DNA from: Chitinophaga deserti
GTDB taxonomy: Bacteria > Bacteroidota > Bacteroidia > Chitinophagales > Chitinophagaceae
Assembly (NCBI RefSeq): GCF_003149455.1
Contig: NZ_QFFK01000007.1
Span: 372,001-436,000, forward strand
Reading direction: 5' to 3'
DNA length: 64,000 bases
How positions within the stretch are numbered: the stretch's first letter is position 1; the number at the start of each line of letters is the position of its first letter. A program made the translations under genes and the position numbers. Shown one piece after another: positions 1 through 8,902 of this stretch. A model generated the notes under the pieces. The model was given only the letters and a program-made list of their open reading frames with translations, ran no database searches and was not told the DNA's origin.

Positions 1-2596
1 TAATGGTAATGCGGCTGCTACTGAACTGGCACTGGTGTATGACGGTGTTAAACCGGGTGCTGTTATCACTACAACAACAACTTCACCTGTAAACGCAGCC
101 TTCCCTGTAACCGTGACCTTCACGGAAACTGTAACGGACTTCACAGCAGGGGATGTGTCTGTAACCAATGGTACTATCTCGAACTTCGCGACCAGCGATA
201 ATATTACCTATACCTTTACCGTAACGCCTGTTACTTCCGGCAATGTGACGATTAATGTCGCAGCCAATGTGGCAACAGATGTAGCGGGCAATGGTAATAC
301 AGCTGCCGGGGAACTGGCACTGGTGTATGACGGTGTTAAGCCGGGTGCTGTAATTGCTACTACAACAACTTCACCTGTTAATGCAACCTTCCCTGTAACT
401 GTGACCTTCACGGAAGCAGTAACGGGCTTTGTGGCAGGGGATGTGTCTGTCACCAATGGCACTGCCTCTAACTTTGCTACCAGCGATAATATCACATATA
501 CATTTACCGTAACGCCCGTGGCTTCTGGTATTGTGAGCATCAATGTTGCTGCTAACGTGGCAACTGATGTAGCGGGTAATGGTAATACAGCTGCCGGGGA
601 ACTGGCAATTGTGTTTGATAATATCCGTCCGGGTGTAGCAATCACCACTACGGCAAGTTCGCCAACCAATGGACCGGTACCCGTGACTGTGACCTTCACG
701 GAAGCGGTAACAGGCTTCGATGCATCAGACTTGAATATCACGAATGGCACCATTTCCAGCTTTACTGCTGTAGATGCGGCGACGTATACCTTTACCGTTA
801 CCGCCGCCGCCGATGGCGTCGTGAGGATCAACTTACCTGCCGGTGTGGCCAACGACGCTGCCGGTAACAGTAATACCCCTGCCGTGGAACTGAATTATAG
901 TTACACTGGTACAAAACCTGATGTAACACTCACAGCTACCGGAACAAACGCTGTCAATGCCCCAATTGCCCTGACCATCCGCTTCAGCACAGCGGTAGCC
1001 GGTTTCGACGCATCCGATATACAATTGGATAATGCCACCATAAGCGCTCCTGTATCTGCTGATGGCATCACCTGGCAAGCCACGGTAACACCTGTTGCTG
1101 AAGGAGCCTTCAGCGTGAGCATCCCGGCCAATGCAGCACAGGGTACCGGCGGTAACGGTAATACCGCATCTAATGTACTTAACAGAGTATACGATGTAAC
1201 AAGGCCAGCTGCAGCATTGCAGATTACTCCGGCATCCGGCAGCAATTATACTGTAACCGCCACATTTACAGAGGCAGTTACCGGATTAGCAGCAGGAGAT
1301 ATCAATATCACCAATGGAGTGGTATCGAACCTGCAATCTACAGGTGCTAATACTTATACATTTACCATTACAGCACTGGCAGAAGGAAATGTAACTGTGA
1401 AGATCCCGGCAAACGCAGCAACAGATGCAGCAGGCAATGGAAATACCGCCAGCGCGGATGCTACTGTATTCCACAGTGCCGGTGCACCATCAGTAACGAT
1501 TACATCTGCTTCCGCAGCAGTTCTGAATCATGCATTCAATGTAACGTTTACTTTCTCCAAACCAGTAACCGGCTTCACGGCAGGTGATGTGGAAGTAACG
1601 AACGGGGCGGTGTTGAACCTGACTGCTGTTACTGACCGCACCTTTACGGCCAGTATCGTTCCGGCAGGAGATGGGGAAGTAACGCTTGTTGTACGCGCGG
1701 GTGCTGCGGTAGACCAGGGAGGTAAGGCCAATACTGCATCCAATACCCTCAGCAGGCAGTATGACGGTACCCGTCCTGGTGTAGCAGTAACCACTACGGC
1801 AGTATCTCCGGTGAACGGTGCCTTTACAGTTCAGATCCGCTTTACAGAGAAGGTGAATGGCCTCACTAACGGAGGTCTGCAGCTTCAGAATGCTACTGCG
1901 GGTGTGATCACCACTACTGACAACATTACCTATACCACTGTAATTCGTCCTACTGGTGGGTTTATTCAGATATCCGTGAAGGAAAGCGCCGTAACAGACG
2001 ATGCCGGCAACACCAATACGGCTTCCGGAGTACTTACCATGACACTTGACAATGATATGCCGGTAGCAGTGCTGACAGGGCGTAATAACCCTTACGCATT
2101 TGGTCCGTTTACAGTAACTGTTAAGTTAAACGAGCCTTCTCCTGATTTTAATCGTACGGTATTCCAACTGGAGAATGCAGAAATCACTGCCTTCCAGCAG
2201 ATATCAGCTACGCAGTATGCGATAACGGTAGCTCCGAAATTTGCAGGGCCTGCGATGCGTATCTTCATCCCTGTAAACCGTTATTCGGATGTTGCAGGTA
2301 ACAGGAACCTGGCTTCCAACATACTGTCTTACGAAACACTGCAGTCTTATACGATCGATAATGTATACCCGAACCCGACAAACGGCCGACTGGTTGTGAA
2401 ATTTGGCGGTGTGATCTATGAGAAAATGAAAATGCAGCTGATCAGTATGAACGGAGATGTAGTGCTGACGAAAGAAGTAGAACCGAACTCAAGTGAAGTG
2501 ACGATTGACATTCCGGCCTCGGTTCCGGATGGTATGTATCACCTCATGATTATTAACGGTCCGGTTAAACGGCGAAATATTATGCTTATCCGGTAA
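1..2596 (+). CDS. Ig-like repeat surface protein with T9SS sorting domain (5' partial)
   Basis: The reading frame is open from the left edge, so the N-terminus and export signal lie outside the window. What remains is an array of about eight bacterial Ig-like domains of about 96 residues. Each carries a core like VTVTFTEAVTGF, a segment like VSVTNGT, and a GNGNTA-type end. The last roughly 80 residues contain VYPNPTNG followed by a short beta domain ending in MLIR, which matches a type IX secretion type A sorting domain. The protein is therefore probably exported across the outer membrane by T9SS and anchored or released at the surface. The Ig-like array suggests an adhesin or spacer stalk. 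No catalytic domain is visible in this part. A hairpin terminator follows the stop codon. The family call is firm; the adhesive role is inference. Confidence 0.88.
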   Translation, partial: NGNAAATELALVYDGVKPGAVITTTTTSPVNAAFPVTVTFTETVTDFTAGDVSVTNGTISNFATSDNITYTFTVTPVTSGNVTINVAANVATDVAGNGNTAAGELALVYDGVKPGAVIATTTTSPVNATFPVTVTFTEAVTGFVAGDVSVTNGTASNFATSDNITYTFTVTPVASGIVSINVAANVATDVAGNGNTAAGELAIVFDNIRPGVAITTTASSPTNGPVPVTVTFTEAVTGFDASDLNITNGTISSFTAVDAATYTFTVTAAADGVVRINLPAGVANDAAGNSNTPAVELNYSYTGTKPDVTLTATGTNAVNAPIALTIRFSTAVAGFDASDIQLDNATISAPVSADGITWQATVTPVAEGAFSVSIPANAAQGTGGNGNTASNVLNRVYDVTRPAAALQITPASGSNYTVTATFTEAVTGLAAGDINITNGVVSNLQSTGANTYTFTITALAEGNVTVKIPANAATDAAGNGNTASADATVFHSAGAPSVTITSASAAVLNHAFNVTFTFSKPVTGFTAGDVEVTNGAVLNLTAVTDRTFTASIVPAGDGEVTLVVRAGAAVDQGGKANTASNTLSRQYDGTRPGVAVTTTAVSPVNGAFTVQIRFTEKVNGLTNGGLQLQNATAGVITTTDNITYTTVIRPTGGFIQISVKESAVTDDAGNTNTASGVLTMTLDNDMPVAVLTGRNNPYAFGPFTVTVKLNEPSPDFNRTVFQLENAEITAFQQISATQYAITVAPKFAGPAMRIFIPVNRYSDVAGNRNLASNILSYETLQSYTIDNVYPNPTNGRLVVKFGGVIYEKMKMQLISMNGDVVLTKEVEPNSSEVTIDIPASVPDGMYHLMIINGPVKRRNIMLIR
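2..2299 (+). repeat. Tandem 288-bp repeats encoding Ig-like domains
   Basis: The motif encoding N-G-N-T/A-A recurs at 2, 290, 578, 866, 1154, 1436, 1724, 2009 and 2300. The spacing is 288, 288, 288, 288, 282, 288, 285 and 291 bp, always a multiple of three. The first two units are nearly identical at DNA level, including a shared stretch encoding ELALVYDGVKPGAV. Later units diverge. The pattern fits recent duplication at the left end of the array. Confidence 0.9.
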
Positions 2597-2620
2597 GCCG
2601 GAGAAGTAAATAGAAAGAAT

Positions 2621-2656
2621 AAGCGGTTGCCTAGAAAAGGGCAACCGCTTTTTTTA
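2621..2656. terminator. Rho-independent terminator between convergent genes
   Basis: The stem GCGGTTGCC / GGCAACCGC with an 8-base loop is followed by a run of seven T. It lies just after the stop of the Ig-like gene. An A-rich 5' flank means it could also serve the convergent esterase gene. Confidence 0.85.
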
Positions 2657-2669
2657 TTCCGGGTCATAA

Positions 2670-3659
2670 TTATAATCCGAGGTAGTATTTAAGCTCCGCT
2701 GCGGCATGCAGCACAAGGGATCTGGTTTCCGGGATATGGGCCAGCCCGTTCAGCATGCCCCAGTCGTGGATCACCCCGATGTAGCGGATGGTGGTAACGG
2801 TTACACCGGCTTCGGAGAGCTTCCGGCCATAGGCTTCTCCTTCCGAGCGGAGAATGTCATTCTCAGCTACCTGGATGAGGGTGGGCGGGAGTCCTTTCAG
2901 TTGTGCTGTACTGGCCTGCAGGGGAGAAGCATGTACTTCCTGCTGCTGCGCCGGGTTGCCGGTATACTGGCCCCACATCCATTTCATGAGGGAAGCGGTG
3001 AGGAAACGCTGTTCCCCAAATTTGCGCCAGGATTTAGCTTCAAAGTCTGCATTCGTAACCGGCCACATGAGTATCTGGCATTTCAGGGCAGGACCGCCTT
3101 TTTCCTTACACTGGAGGGCCGTAACGGCGCTCATGTTGCCGCCTGCGCTATTACCCACAATTGCCAGATTGCTGCCATTTACCCCTATTTCCTGCCCGTT
3201 TTCGGCTACCCATTTGGTAGCTGCATAGATCTCGTTGATGGCCTGAGGGTATGGGGCCTCAGGTGAACGGCTATATTCTACGAAGATGGCCGCCGCTCCG
3301 GAATGTACCACGAGGTCGCGGACAAGGCGTTGGTGGGTGGGGAAATCGCCCAGTACCCAGCCTCCGCCATGAATGAACATGAATCCGGGAATAACGGGAG
3401 CTGCTCCTTCCGGTTTCACAATGTACAGGAGGATGGAGTGCCCGTCTGCCGTAATGGTTTTCTCAGTCACGGTAATACCCGACAGATCTACCTTCACAGA
3501 CTTTTGTGCTGTTACGAGTACATTACGGGCATCCGGGATGGGGAGACTTTCTACAGGCGTGCCTCCCGGGGCGTTAAGTGCCCCAAGGAACTGCTTGACT
3601 TCAGGCGTCAGATGTGGGTCTACAGAATAGTCCGGAGCGCTTTCATTTTTATGACTCAT
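2670..3659 (-). CDS. Alpha/beta hydrolase, HSL-type esterase/lipase
   Basis: This 329-residue protein belongs to the hormone-sensitive-lipase group of alpha/beta hydrolases, which cleave short acyl esters. It shows the oxyanion-hole motif FIHGGGWVLG, the nucleophile elbow GNSAGGN, the acid region ENDILRSEGEAYG, and the catalytic His in IHDWGML near the C-terminus. The start is set at the methionine of MSHKNESAPDY. A longer upstream extension of 42 residues is open but looks like untranslated leader and has no signal-peptide character. With no export signal, a cytoplasmic enzyme is likely. The gene is monocistronic and convergent with the Ig-like gene. Substrate cannot be told from sequence. 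Confidence 0.88.
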   Translation of the reverse strand: MSHKNESAPDYSVDPHLTPEVKQFLGALNAPGGTPVESLPIPDARNVLVTAQKSVKVDLSGITVTEKTITADGHSILLYIVKPEGAAPVIPGFMFIHGGGWVLGDFPTHQRLVRDLVVHSGAAAIFVEYSRSPEAPYPQAINEIYAATKWVAENGQEIGVNGSNLAIVGNSAGGNMSAVTALQCKEKGGPALKCQILMWPVTNADFEAKSWRKFGEQRFLTASLMKWMWGQYTGNPAQQQEVHASPLQASTAQLKGLPPTLIQVAENDILRSEGEAYGRKLSEAGVTVTTIRYIGVIHDWGMLNGLAHIPETRSLVLHAAAELKYYLGL

Positions 3660-3850
3660 AAGAAAATTGGTTTGAAATGGTGAGTACGAATGGTGTGCCG
3701 GAAAATATAACAGACTGGAATTGAATTGGTTCAGATGGTATATATAGAAAGTAGAAGTCCTGACCCCGAGAGCTCGTGGTGCCAACCTGTAAATCAGCGA
3801 AATACCGTGGCCCTCACATAAAAGTTACCCTGAATTTGGAATTGCCTGAT

Positions 3851-3858
3851 TATCTTTG
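3851..3858 (+). promoter_or_regulatory. Bacteroidota -7 element TATCTTTG
   Basis: A perfect match to the Bacteroidota -7 consensus TAnnTTTG lies 44 bases before the start of the next gene. The -33 region is weak: no TTTG at the usual 19-21 base distance. Confidence 0.4.
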
Positions 3859-3902
3859 CGGGCCGTTACCCGAAATGTATATTCAAATAATCCCTTACCA
3901 AT

Positions 3903-5531
3903 ATGAGAAGTTTCATTACCAGTTTGTTATTACTGGTTCAAATGGCAGCTTTAGCCCAATTCAAAGAAATAGCAGCAGGTAAATCTTTCCAGGAGCCCGA
4001 AGATGGTTTCGCCCGCATCATCCAGATGAAAAACGGTTATACCGTACTGGCGGTGATCGATCTGAAGAAAGGAATCGATATTAAAATCTATGATGAAAAG
4101 CACAAGCAAAAAATCGCCAAAAACATACGTCCCAAATTCGGAAGGGTAAAAGCCGGTCAGGTAGAGGCGATGTTTGAAGCGAAAGGAAATGTGGTGATCC
4201 TGGTCAATGAAGTACAGGAAAAGGTACCCGTACTCCACCGCCTGGTGATCGACGGACTGAAAGGCAATATCATCAATGAGGAAACCATCGGCCAGCTGAA
4301 GAAGCTCAATATGGGACAGGGGTATGCCATGGCCTTCGGTGGTGTGGCTCCTCCCGACTTCTATGCCCAGAAAGATCCTAACAGCGACCAGTATGCCGTA
4401 GCCATGTTCAATTCCTTCGAAAGCGACCGCAGTAAGCGCGTGGAGCTGGTGATGTACGATGGCGATAACAAAGAAATTGCACGTGCTTTTTACAAATCGC
4501 CTGAGGAAAAGTACAAATACATCAATTATATGGATATGGCTTTCGTAGGCTCTACGGTGTATTGCCTCGGTTATGCACGTAATACCCGTGCCAGCGGCGG
4601 TAAGGAGAATACGGTAATCATGGCCGAACTGAAAGCCGGAGATACCGACGTAAAGCTGACGGAACTGAAGTTTACCCACGATCAGGATCTGAAGAAAGGC
4701 ATGCTCAGGTACAATGCTGCTAACAATAAGATCATGCTGCTGGCTTTTGCGCCTTATAAGAACAGCAACGGTCAGGGAGAGCTCTGGCTCTTTCATATGG
4801 ACCCGCTGAAATTAGACACCAAAAAGCATGATGAGATTTCTCCCATGGCCATCCAGAAGAAAGCTTCTGAGGTTTTTGGACGCAGGGAGAAGTTTACAGG
4901 TACGCCGGTAAATATGTTCGTGTACAAAGATGGCAGCTATACCGTTGCCCTAGAGGAGATCAGACAGGTAACACATTCTTCCACGCCTTCCAGTTTCGGC
5001 GGTACAGGAAATACCGGGGCCAGTACTACCTACAGCCGGACGTACACCATTGTAGAACACCTCGGCCTGATGCATTATGATGCCGGCAGTAAACTGGTGA
5101 ACAGCTGGTACCTGCCCAAGGATCACTATATGTGGTCTGCCCATCCTCCAACCTTCTACCACCGCCAGCGCGAAGGCCGTGCCGTGTTGCTGAACGATGG
5201 CGACCAGTATAAGACATTCACGCTCGTGCGCTCCAAAGGAAAGGAATACGTATTGTACAACGATGTGGAGGAAAACGACAAGCGTATCGAGAAAGGTAAA
5301 GACCCCCAGCAGGTGAAAGGCCTCAAAGCCTGTGACGCTTTCTACTTCCCGCTGGAGAAAGAAATGATCCCTGCCAGAACGTTCCTGTTCGGGGAAGGAG
5401 AGGGCCGTAAAGATCATCGCCTCGCACTGTTGCCCATTTCAGATTTCAATGAAGATCAGAACATATTCGTAACCCTGCGGCTGGATATACATCAGGCTAA
5501 ACAGGTACACCTCGTGTGGATGGAACTCTAA
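3903..5531 (+). CDS. Secreted protein of unknown function
   Basis: The 542-residue product begins with a clear signal peptide (MRSFITSLLLLVQMAALAQ, cleavage near residue 19), so it is exported to the periplasm or beyond. I do not recognise a catalytic family. The mature part is rich in alternating beta strands and charged residues. It contains a Ser/Thr/Gly-rich insert (around residues 365-380, SSTPSSFGGTGNTGAS) that looks like a flexible loop. The repeated strand pattern could be a propeller-type scaffold, but no repeat motif is clear enough to claim it. There is no T9SS sorting domain at the C-terminus. It is a single gene between its own promoter and a strong terminator. Confidence 0.8.
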   Translation: MRSFITSLLLLVQMAALAQFKEIAAGKSFQEPEDGFARIIQMKNGYTVLAVIDLKKGIDIKIYDEKHKQKIAKNIRPKFGRVKAGQVEAMFEAKGNVVILVNEVQEKVPVLHRLVIDGLKGNIINEETIGQLKKLNMGQGYAMAFGGVAPPDFYAQKDPNSDQYAVAMFNSFESDRSKRVELVMYDGDNKEIARAFYKSPEEKYKYINYMDMAFVGSTVYCLGYARNTRASGGKENTVIMAELKAGDTDVKLTELKFTHDQDLKKGMLRYNAANNKIMLLAFAPYKNSNGQGELWLFHMDPLKLDTKKHDEISPMAIQKKASEVFGRREKFTGTPVNMFVYKDGSYTVALEEIRQVTHSSTPSSFGGTGNTGASTTYSRTYTIVEHLGLMHYDAGSKLVNSWYLPKDHYMWSAHPPTFYHRQREGRAVLLNDGDQYKTFTLVRSKGKEYVLYNDVEENDKRIEKGKDPQQVKGLKACDAFYFPLEKEMIPARTFLFGEGEGRKDHRLALLPISDFNEDQNIFVTLRLDIHQAKQVHLVWMEL

Positions 5532-5546
5532 CTGCTTCCACAATTT

Positions 5547-5588
5547 GCCCGGCAAGAGGAATGTCCTTCCTTTTGCCGGGCTTTTTTA
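5547..5588 (+). terminator. Rho-independent terminator
   Basis: GCCCGGCAA and TTGCCGGGC form a stem with further inner pairing (AGAGGA / TCCTT), followed by six T. It lies 15 bases after the preceding stop codon. Confidence 0.8.
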
Positions 5589-5859
5589 TGTGAATAACTC
5601 ATGAAACGTAATGTGGTAAAGGGTTATGGCGCGGTGGAAAAATTTAACATTGAAATCCCTGAAAGACTATGAATTGCTGAAAACTTTATCTATTTTTATT
5701 ATAGCAGCGCAACAGTGTGGACAAATTTTCACAGCTGCCGCTACTGATGCTATGTCCTTTGTATAAAAGTTAACCGGTTAATTTTCAAAGTTTTAAATAT
5801 TCACCCCAACATTCAGGCCTACTATTTGTTAATTATAGTACAATACAACGCTGAACCAT
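5589..5859. other. AT-rich intergenic region with a 12-bp palindrome
   Basis: No gene is visible in this stretch. It is A+T-rich and carries the perfect palindrome TTAACCGGTTAA at 5770-5781, about 80 bases before the next start, which could be an operator. No clean TAnnTTTG element was found. Confidence 0.4.
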
Positions 5860-6129
5860 ATGATACACGAGCAGTATACCATCATCCGCAACCTTATATG
5901 GGAAAACAAAATCACAACGTATCAGGAATTATACCTGGCAGTTCCGCTCCATGAGCTTAGCCGCGATACGCATATTTCAGAATCGCAGCTGCGCGAATGG
6001 TTCACAGACATTGGCAGTGTTTCCGTGGAAGACGTGAAGCAGTTATCCGAACTGCTGGAAATCCCGGAATACCGCATGATGCGGATTATCGTAGCCACAC
6101 AGCGATTACAGAACGCACAATTGAATTAG
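5860..6129 (+). CDS. Small protein, possibly helix-turn-helix
   Basis: The 89-residue product has no signal peptide or membrane segment and is predicted by eye to be mostly helical. The segment from about residue 45 (ISESQLREWF, then SVSVEDVKQLSELL) looks like the recognition and following helices of a small HTH fold, but the match is too weak to call a DNA-binding family. It stands alone between an AT-rich leader and a strong terminator. The function is unknown. A regulator acting on itself or on the uvrA2-like gene downstream is only a guess from position. Confidence 0.65.
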   Translation: MIHEQYTIIRNLIWENKITTYQELYLAVPLHELSRDTHISESQLREWFTDIGSVSVEDVKQLSELLEIPEYRMMRIIVATQRLQNAQLN

Positions 6130-6144
6130 TCAGCATATTAATAA

Positions 6145-6182
6145 ACGGGCCGGGGCATTCTCCCGGCCCGTTTGTATTTTTG
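6145..6182 (+). terminator. Strong terminator overlapping the next gene's promoter
   Basis: ACGGGCCGGG and CCCGGCCCGT form a 10-bp perfect stem with a 7-base loop, followed by TTTGTATTTTTG. The T-rich tail includes TATTTTTG (6175-6182), a perfect TAnnTTTG -7 element 17 bases before the uvrA2-like start. The same bases may end one transcript and begin the next. Confidence 0.75.
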
Positions 6183-6199
6183 CCGGGAATTCACCGAAT

Positions 6200-8704
6200 A
6201 TGACCCATCATACACCCAAACCCGGATTTGTGACCGTCCGCGGCGCAAGAGAGCACAATCTGAAGAATGTAGACCTCGAAATACCGAGGGATGCGCTCGT
6301 GGTTTTCACCGGCGTATCGGGGTCAGGGAAATCATCCCTTGCTTTCGGTACCCTCTATGCAGAAGCCCAGCGCCGTTACCTCGAATCAGTTTCCCCATAC
6401 GCCAGGCGCCTCTTTCACCAGTTATCCGTCCCCGATGTGGATGAAATAGACGGTCTCCCGCCCGCAGTAGCCCTCCAGCAACAAAGGGGAGCACCCACCA
6501 CCCGGTCGTCAGTAGCCAGTGTTACCACCCTCGGGAACCTCCTGCGTATGCTCTATTCCCGTGCGGGGCATTACCCCCGCAACCAACCCATCATTCACGC
6601 AGAAGCTTTTTCACCCAACACTCCGGAAGGCGCATGCCCCCAATGCCACGGCATGGGCATGATATACGACGCCACGGAAGCTTCCATGGTACCCGATCCC
6701 ACACTCACCATCCGGGAGCGTGCTATTGCCGCCTGGCCGCAGGCATGGTACGGCCAGAACCTCCGCGACATCCTCGTAACCCTGGGTTATGATGTAGACA
6801 AGCCCTGGAAAGACCTCCCGAAGAAAGTACGCGACTGGATTCTCTTCACCGAAGAACAACCCACCGCGCCGGTATACGCAGGCTTTACGCCTGAAGAAAC
6901 AAAGCAGGCACTGAAGCGGAAGGAAGAACCCAGCTATATGGGTACTTTCAGCGGTGCACGCCGTTACCTGCTGCATACCTTCTCCCATACGCAAAGCGCC
7001 ATGATGAAAAAGCGCGTTCAGCAATATATGGTGAGCGCCCATTGCCCGCTTTGCAAGGGGAAACGCCTCCGTAAAGAATCGCTGTCGGTGAAGTTCGCCG
7101 GACTGGACATTGCAGAAATGGCGCATCAGTCGCTGGAGCAAATGGCGGACACACTGCGCCCTTTCGCCACACAGCAGCAGGAAACAGATCCCGGCCACCC
7201 GGAACGCAATATCGTGGCACAACGCATTACCGCAGATATCTGCGCCCGCTTGCAGGTACTGCTGGACCTGGGCCTCGGTTACCTCACGCCCGACCGCAGC
7301 ACGCCTACACTCTCTCCCGGTGAGCTGCAACGCCTCCGCCTTGCCACGCAGGTACGGAGCAATCTCTTTGGAGTAGTATATGTACTGGATGAACCCTCTG
7401 CCGGACTGCACCCTGCAGACACGGAAGCGCTCCTCCGTGCCCTCAAGGGATTGAAAGCCGCCGGGAACACCTTATTTGTAGTGGAACATGAAACGGATGT
7501 GATCCGGGAAGCCGACTGGATTGTGGATGTGGGGCCGGCTGCAGGTACCCATGGCGGGGAAATCCTGTACAGCGGTACTCCCGATGGACTGAAAACGGTG
7601 GAAAGCTCCGTAACCCGGCATTACCTATTCGGCCGCCAGTTTATCCCCGCGCGGCCACAGCGTACCCCGGAACGCTGGCTGCAACTGAAAGGTATTACAC
7701 GTAACAACCTGCACGGGCTGGATGCCTCCTTCCCGTTGGGAGTCCTCACAGCAGTGACGGGCATTTCAGGCTCGGGTAAATCCAGTCTCGTGAGCCAGGC
7801 GCTTGTAGAACTGGTAGCCGGCGCTCTGGGGCAGGCTCAGGAAAAGGATAATGAGGATATACCGGAAACGGCTGCACCGCTCGACGGTTATATTGCCGCA
7901 GGAATGGAAAGCATCACCCGGCTGGTGCAGGTGAATCAGGCTCCTATAGGCCGTACCCCACGTTCCAACCTCGCTACCTATACCGGATTATTCGATCACG
8001 TGAGGAAGATATTCGCGGATACCCCTATGGCCCGGAGCCGCAAGTACGATGCCGGCCGCTTTTCATTCAACGTGGCGAAAGGAAGATGCAAGACCTGCGA
8101 AGGGGAAGGGTTTGTAATGGTAGAATTACTTTTCCTTCCAAGTGTGTACTCACCATGCCCCACCTGCCACGGCGCCCGCTACAACGAGAAGACCCTCGAA
8201 GTGAAATACCGGGATAAGAACGTAGCAGAAATACTGGGCATGACGGTAGAACAGGCACATGCCTTCTTTGAAGGGGAGGAGGGCGTACAGCGTTCTCTTT
8301 CCGTACTGCGCGACGTAGGACTGGGGTACCTGCGGCTGGGGCAACCCGCCACGGAACTCTCGGGCGGTGAAGCGCAGCGAATTAAGCTGGCTACTGAGCT
8401 GCAACGCACCGGCCGCGGCAATACCTTATATGTGCTGGATGAACCCACTACGGGGCTGCACCCTTCCGATGTAGATAAGCTCGTACTGCAGCTGGAACGG
8501 CTCGTGGCAGCAGGGAATACGGTAATCGTGGTGGAGCATGATATGCGTGTAATAGCCGGGAGCGATTGGGTGATTGATATGGGGCCGGGAGCGGGCGGTA
8601 AAGGAGGGAACATTGTAGCAGAAGGGCCTCCGGCGAAAGTCGCTAAAGCGAAATCCGGTAAAACCGCGCCTTATCTTTCCGCATTCATATCCTCCATGCA
8701 CTAA
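6200..8704 (+). CDS. Class II UvrA-like ABC ATPase (UvrA2)
   Basis: This 834-residue protein has two UvrA-type nucleotide-binding halves. Walker A motifs are GVSGSGKSS (about residues 38-46) and GISGSGKSS (about 519-527). Signatures are LSPGELQRLRLA and LSGGEAQRIKLA, with Walker B YVLDEPSAGLH and YVLDEPTTGLH. Zinc-module cysteines are at CPQCHG/CPLCKG and CKTCEG/CPTCHG. It is shorter than canonical UvrA (about 940 residues). The frame passes directly from LYSRAGHYP to the first zinc module, so the UvrB-binding insertion is missing. That is typical of class II UvrA (UvrA2), linked in other bacteria to tolerance of DNA-intercalating compounds rather than to standard excision repair. It is cytoplasmic, single, and starts with ATG at 6200. 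Confidence 0.9.
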   Translation: MTHHTPKPGFVTVRGAREHNLKNVDLEIPRDALVVFTGVSGSGKSSLAFGTLYAEAQRRYLESVSPYARRLFHQLSVPDVDEIDGLPPAVALQQQRGAPTTRSSVASVTTLGNLLRMLYSRAGHYPRNQPIIHAEAFSPNTPEGACPQCHGMGMIYDATEASMVPDPTLTIRERAIAAWPQAWYGQNLRDILVTLGYDVDKPWKDLPKKVRDWILFTEEQPTAPVYAGFTPEETKQALKRKEEPSYMGTFSGARRYLLHTFSHTQSAMMKKRVQQYMVSAHCPLCKGKRLRKESLSVKFAGLDIAEMAHQSLEQMADTLRPFATQQQETDPGHPERNIVAQRITADICARLQVLLDLGLGYLTPDRSTPTLSPGELQRLRLATQVRSNLFGVVYVLDEPSAGLHPADTEALLRALKGLKAAGNTLFVVEHETDVIREADWIVDVGPAAGTHGGEILYSGTPDGLKTVESSVTRHYLFGRQFIPARPQRTPERWLQLKGITRNNLHGLDASFPLGVLTAVTGISGSGKSSLVSQALVELVAGALGQAQEKDNEDIPETAAPLDGYIAAGMESITRLVQVNQAPIGRTPRSNLATYTGLFDHVRKIFADTPMARSRKYDAGRFSFNVAKGRCKTCEGEGFVMVELLFLPSVYSPCPTCHGARYNEKTLEVKYRDKNVAEILGMTVEQAHAFFEGEEGVQRSLSVLRDVGLGYLRLGQPATELSGGEAQRIKLATELQRTGRGNTLYVLDEPTTGLHPSDVDKLVLQLERLVAAGNTVIVVEHDMRVIAGSDWVIDMGPGAGGKGGNIVAEGPPAKVAKAKSGKTAPYLSAFISSMH

Positions 8705-8902
8705 TACCGGATTATTTCCGCTGATGAAAATCATTTTCTGCAGCAGGCCTTATATGATTGGGCTGAAACCCGCTGCAGGAGATGACTTCAAACATATGGC
8801 CCTTTTAACTTTTTGTTAAATGGCTGACCGCTGGTCCTCATTTAGTAGGAATATTTATTGTGTTGCCTATTTTTGCAGTTGGATGAATTGCATCGCTTAC
8901 AC
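8705..8902 (+). promoter_or_regulatory. Intergenic region with imperfect hairpin and a -7 element
   Basis: CTGCAGCAGG (8738-8747) and CCCGCTGCAG (8769-8778) pair in 9 of 10 positions but lack a T-run, so this is a weak candidate terminator. TATTTTTG at 8868-8875 is a perfect TAnnTTTG -7 element, 27 bases before the start at 8903, and probably drives the efflux cluster. Confidence 0.4.

Noticed and set aside
208-1794. Several open frames on the minus strand opposite the Ig-like repeats
   Set aside because: They repeat with the same period as the coding strand and have no start signals or domain content; they are mirror frames of the repeat.
1-2330. Regular spacing considered as a CRISPR or satellite
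   Set aside because: The period is 288 bases, in frame, and encodes Ig-like domains; there are no short repeats with unique spacers.
8738-8778. Terminator after the uvrA2-like gene
   Set aside because: The stem is imperfect, the loop is long (about 21 bases) and there is no T-run; kept only as a structural note.
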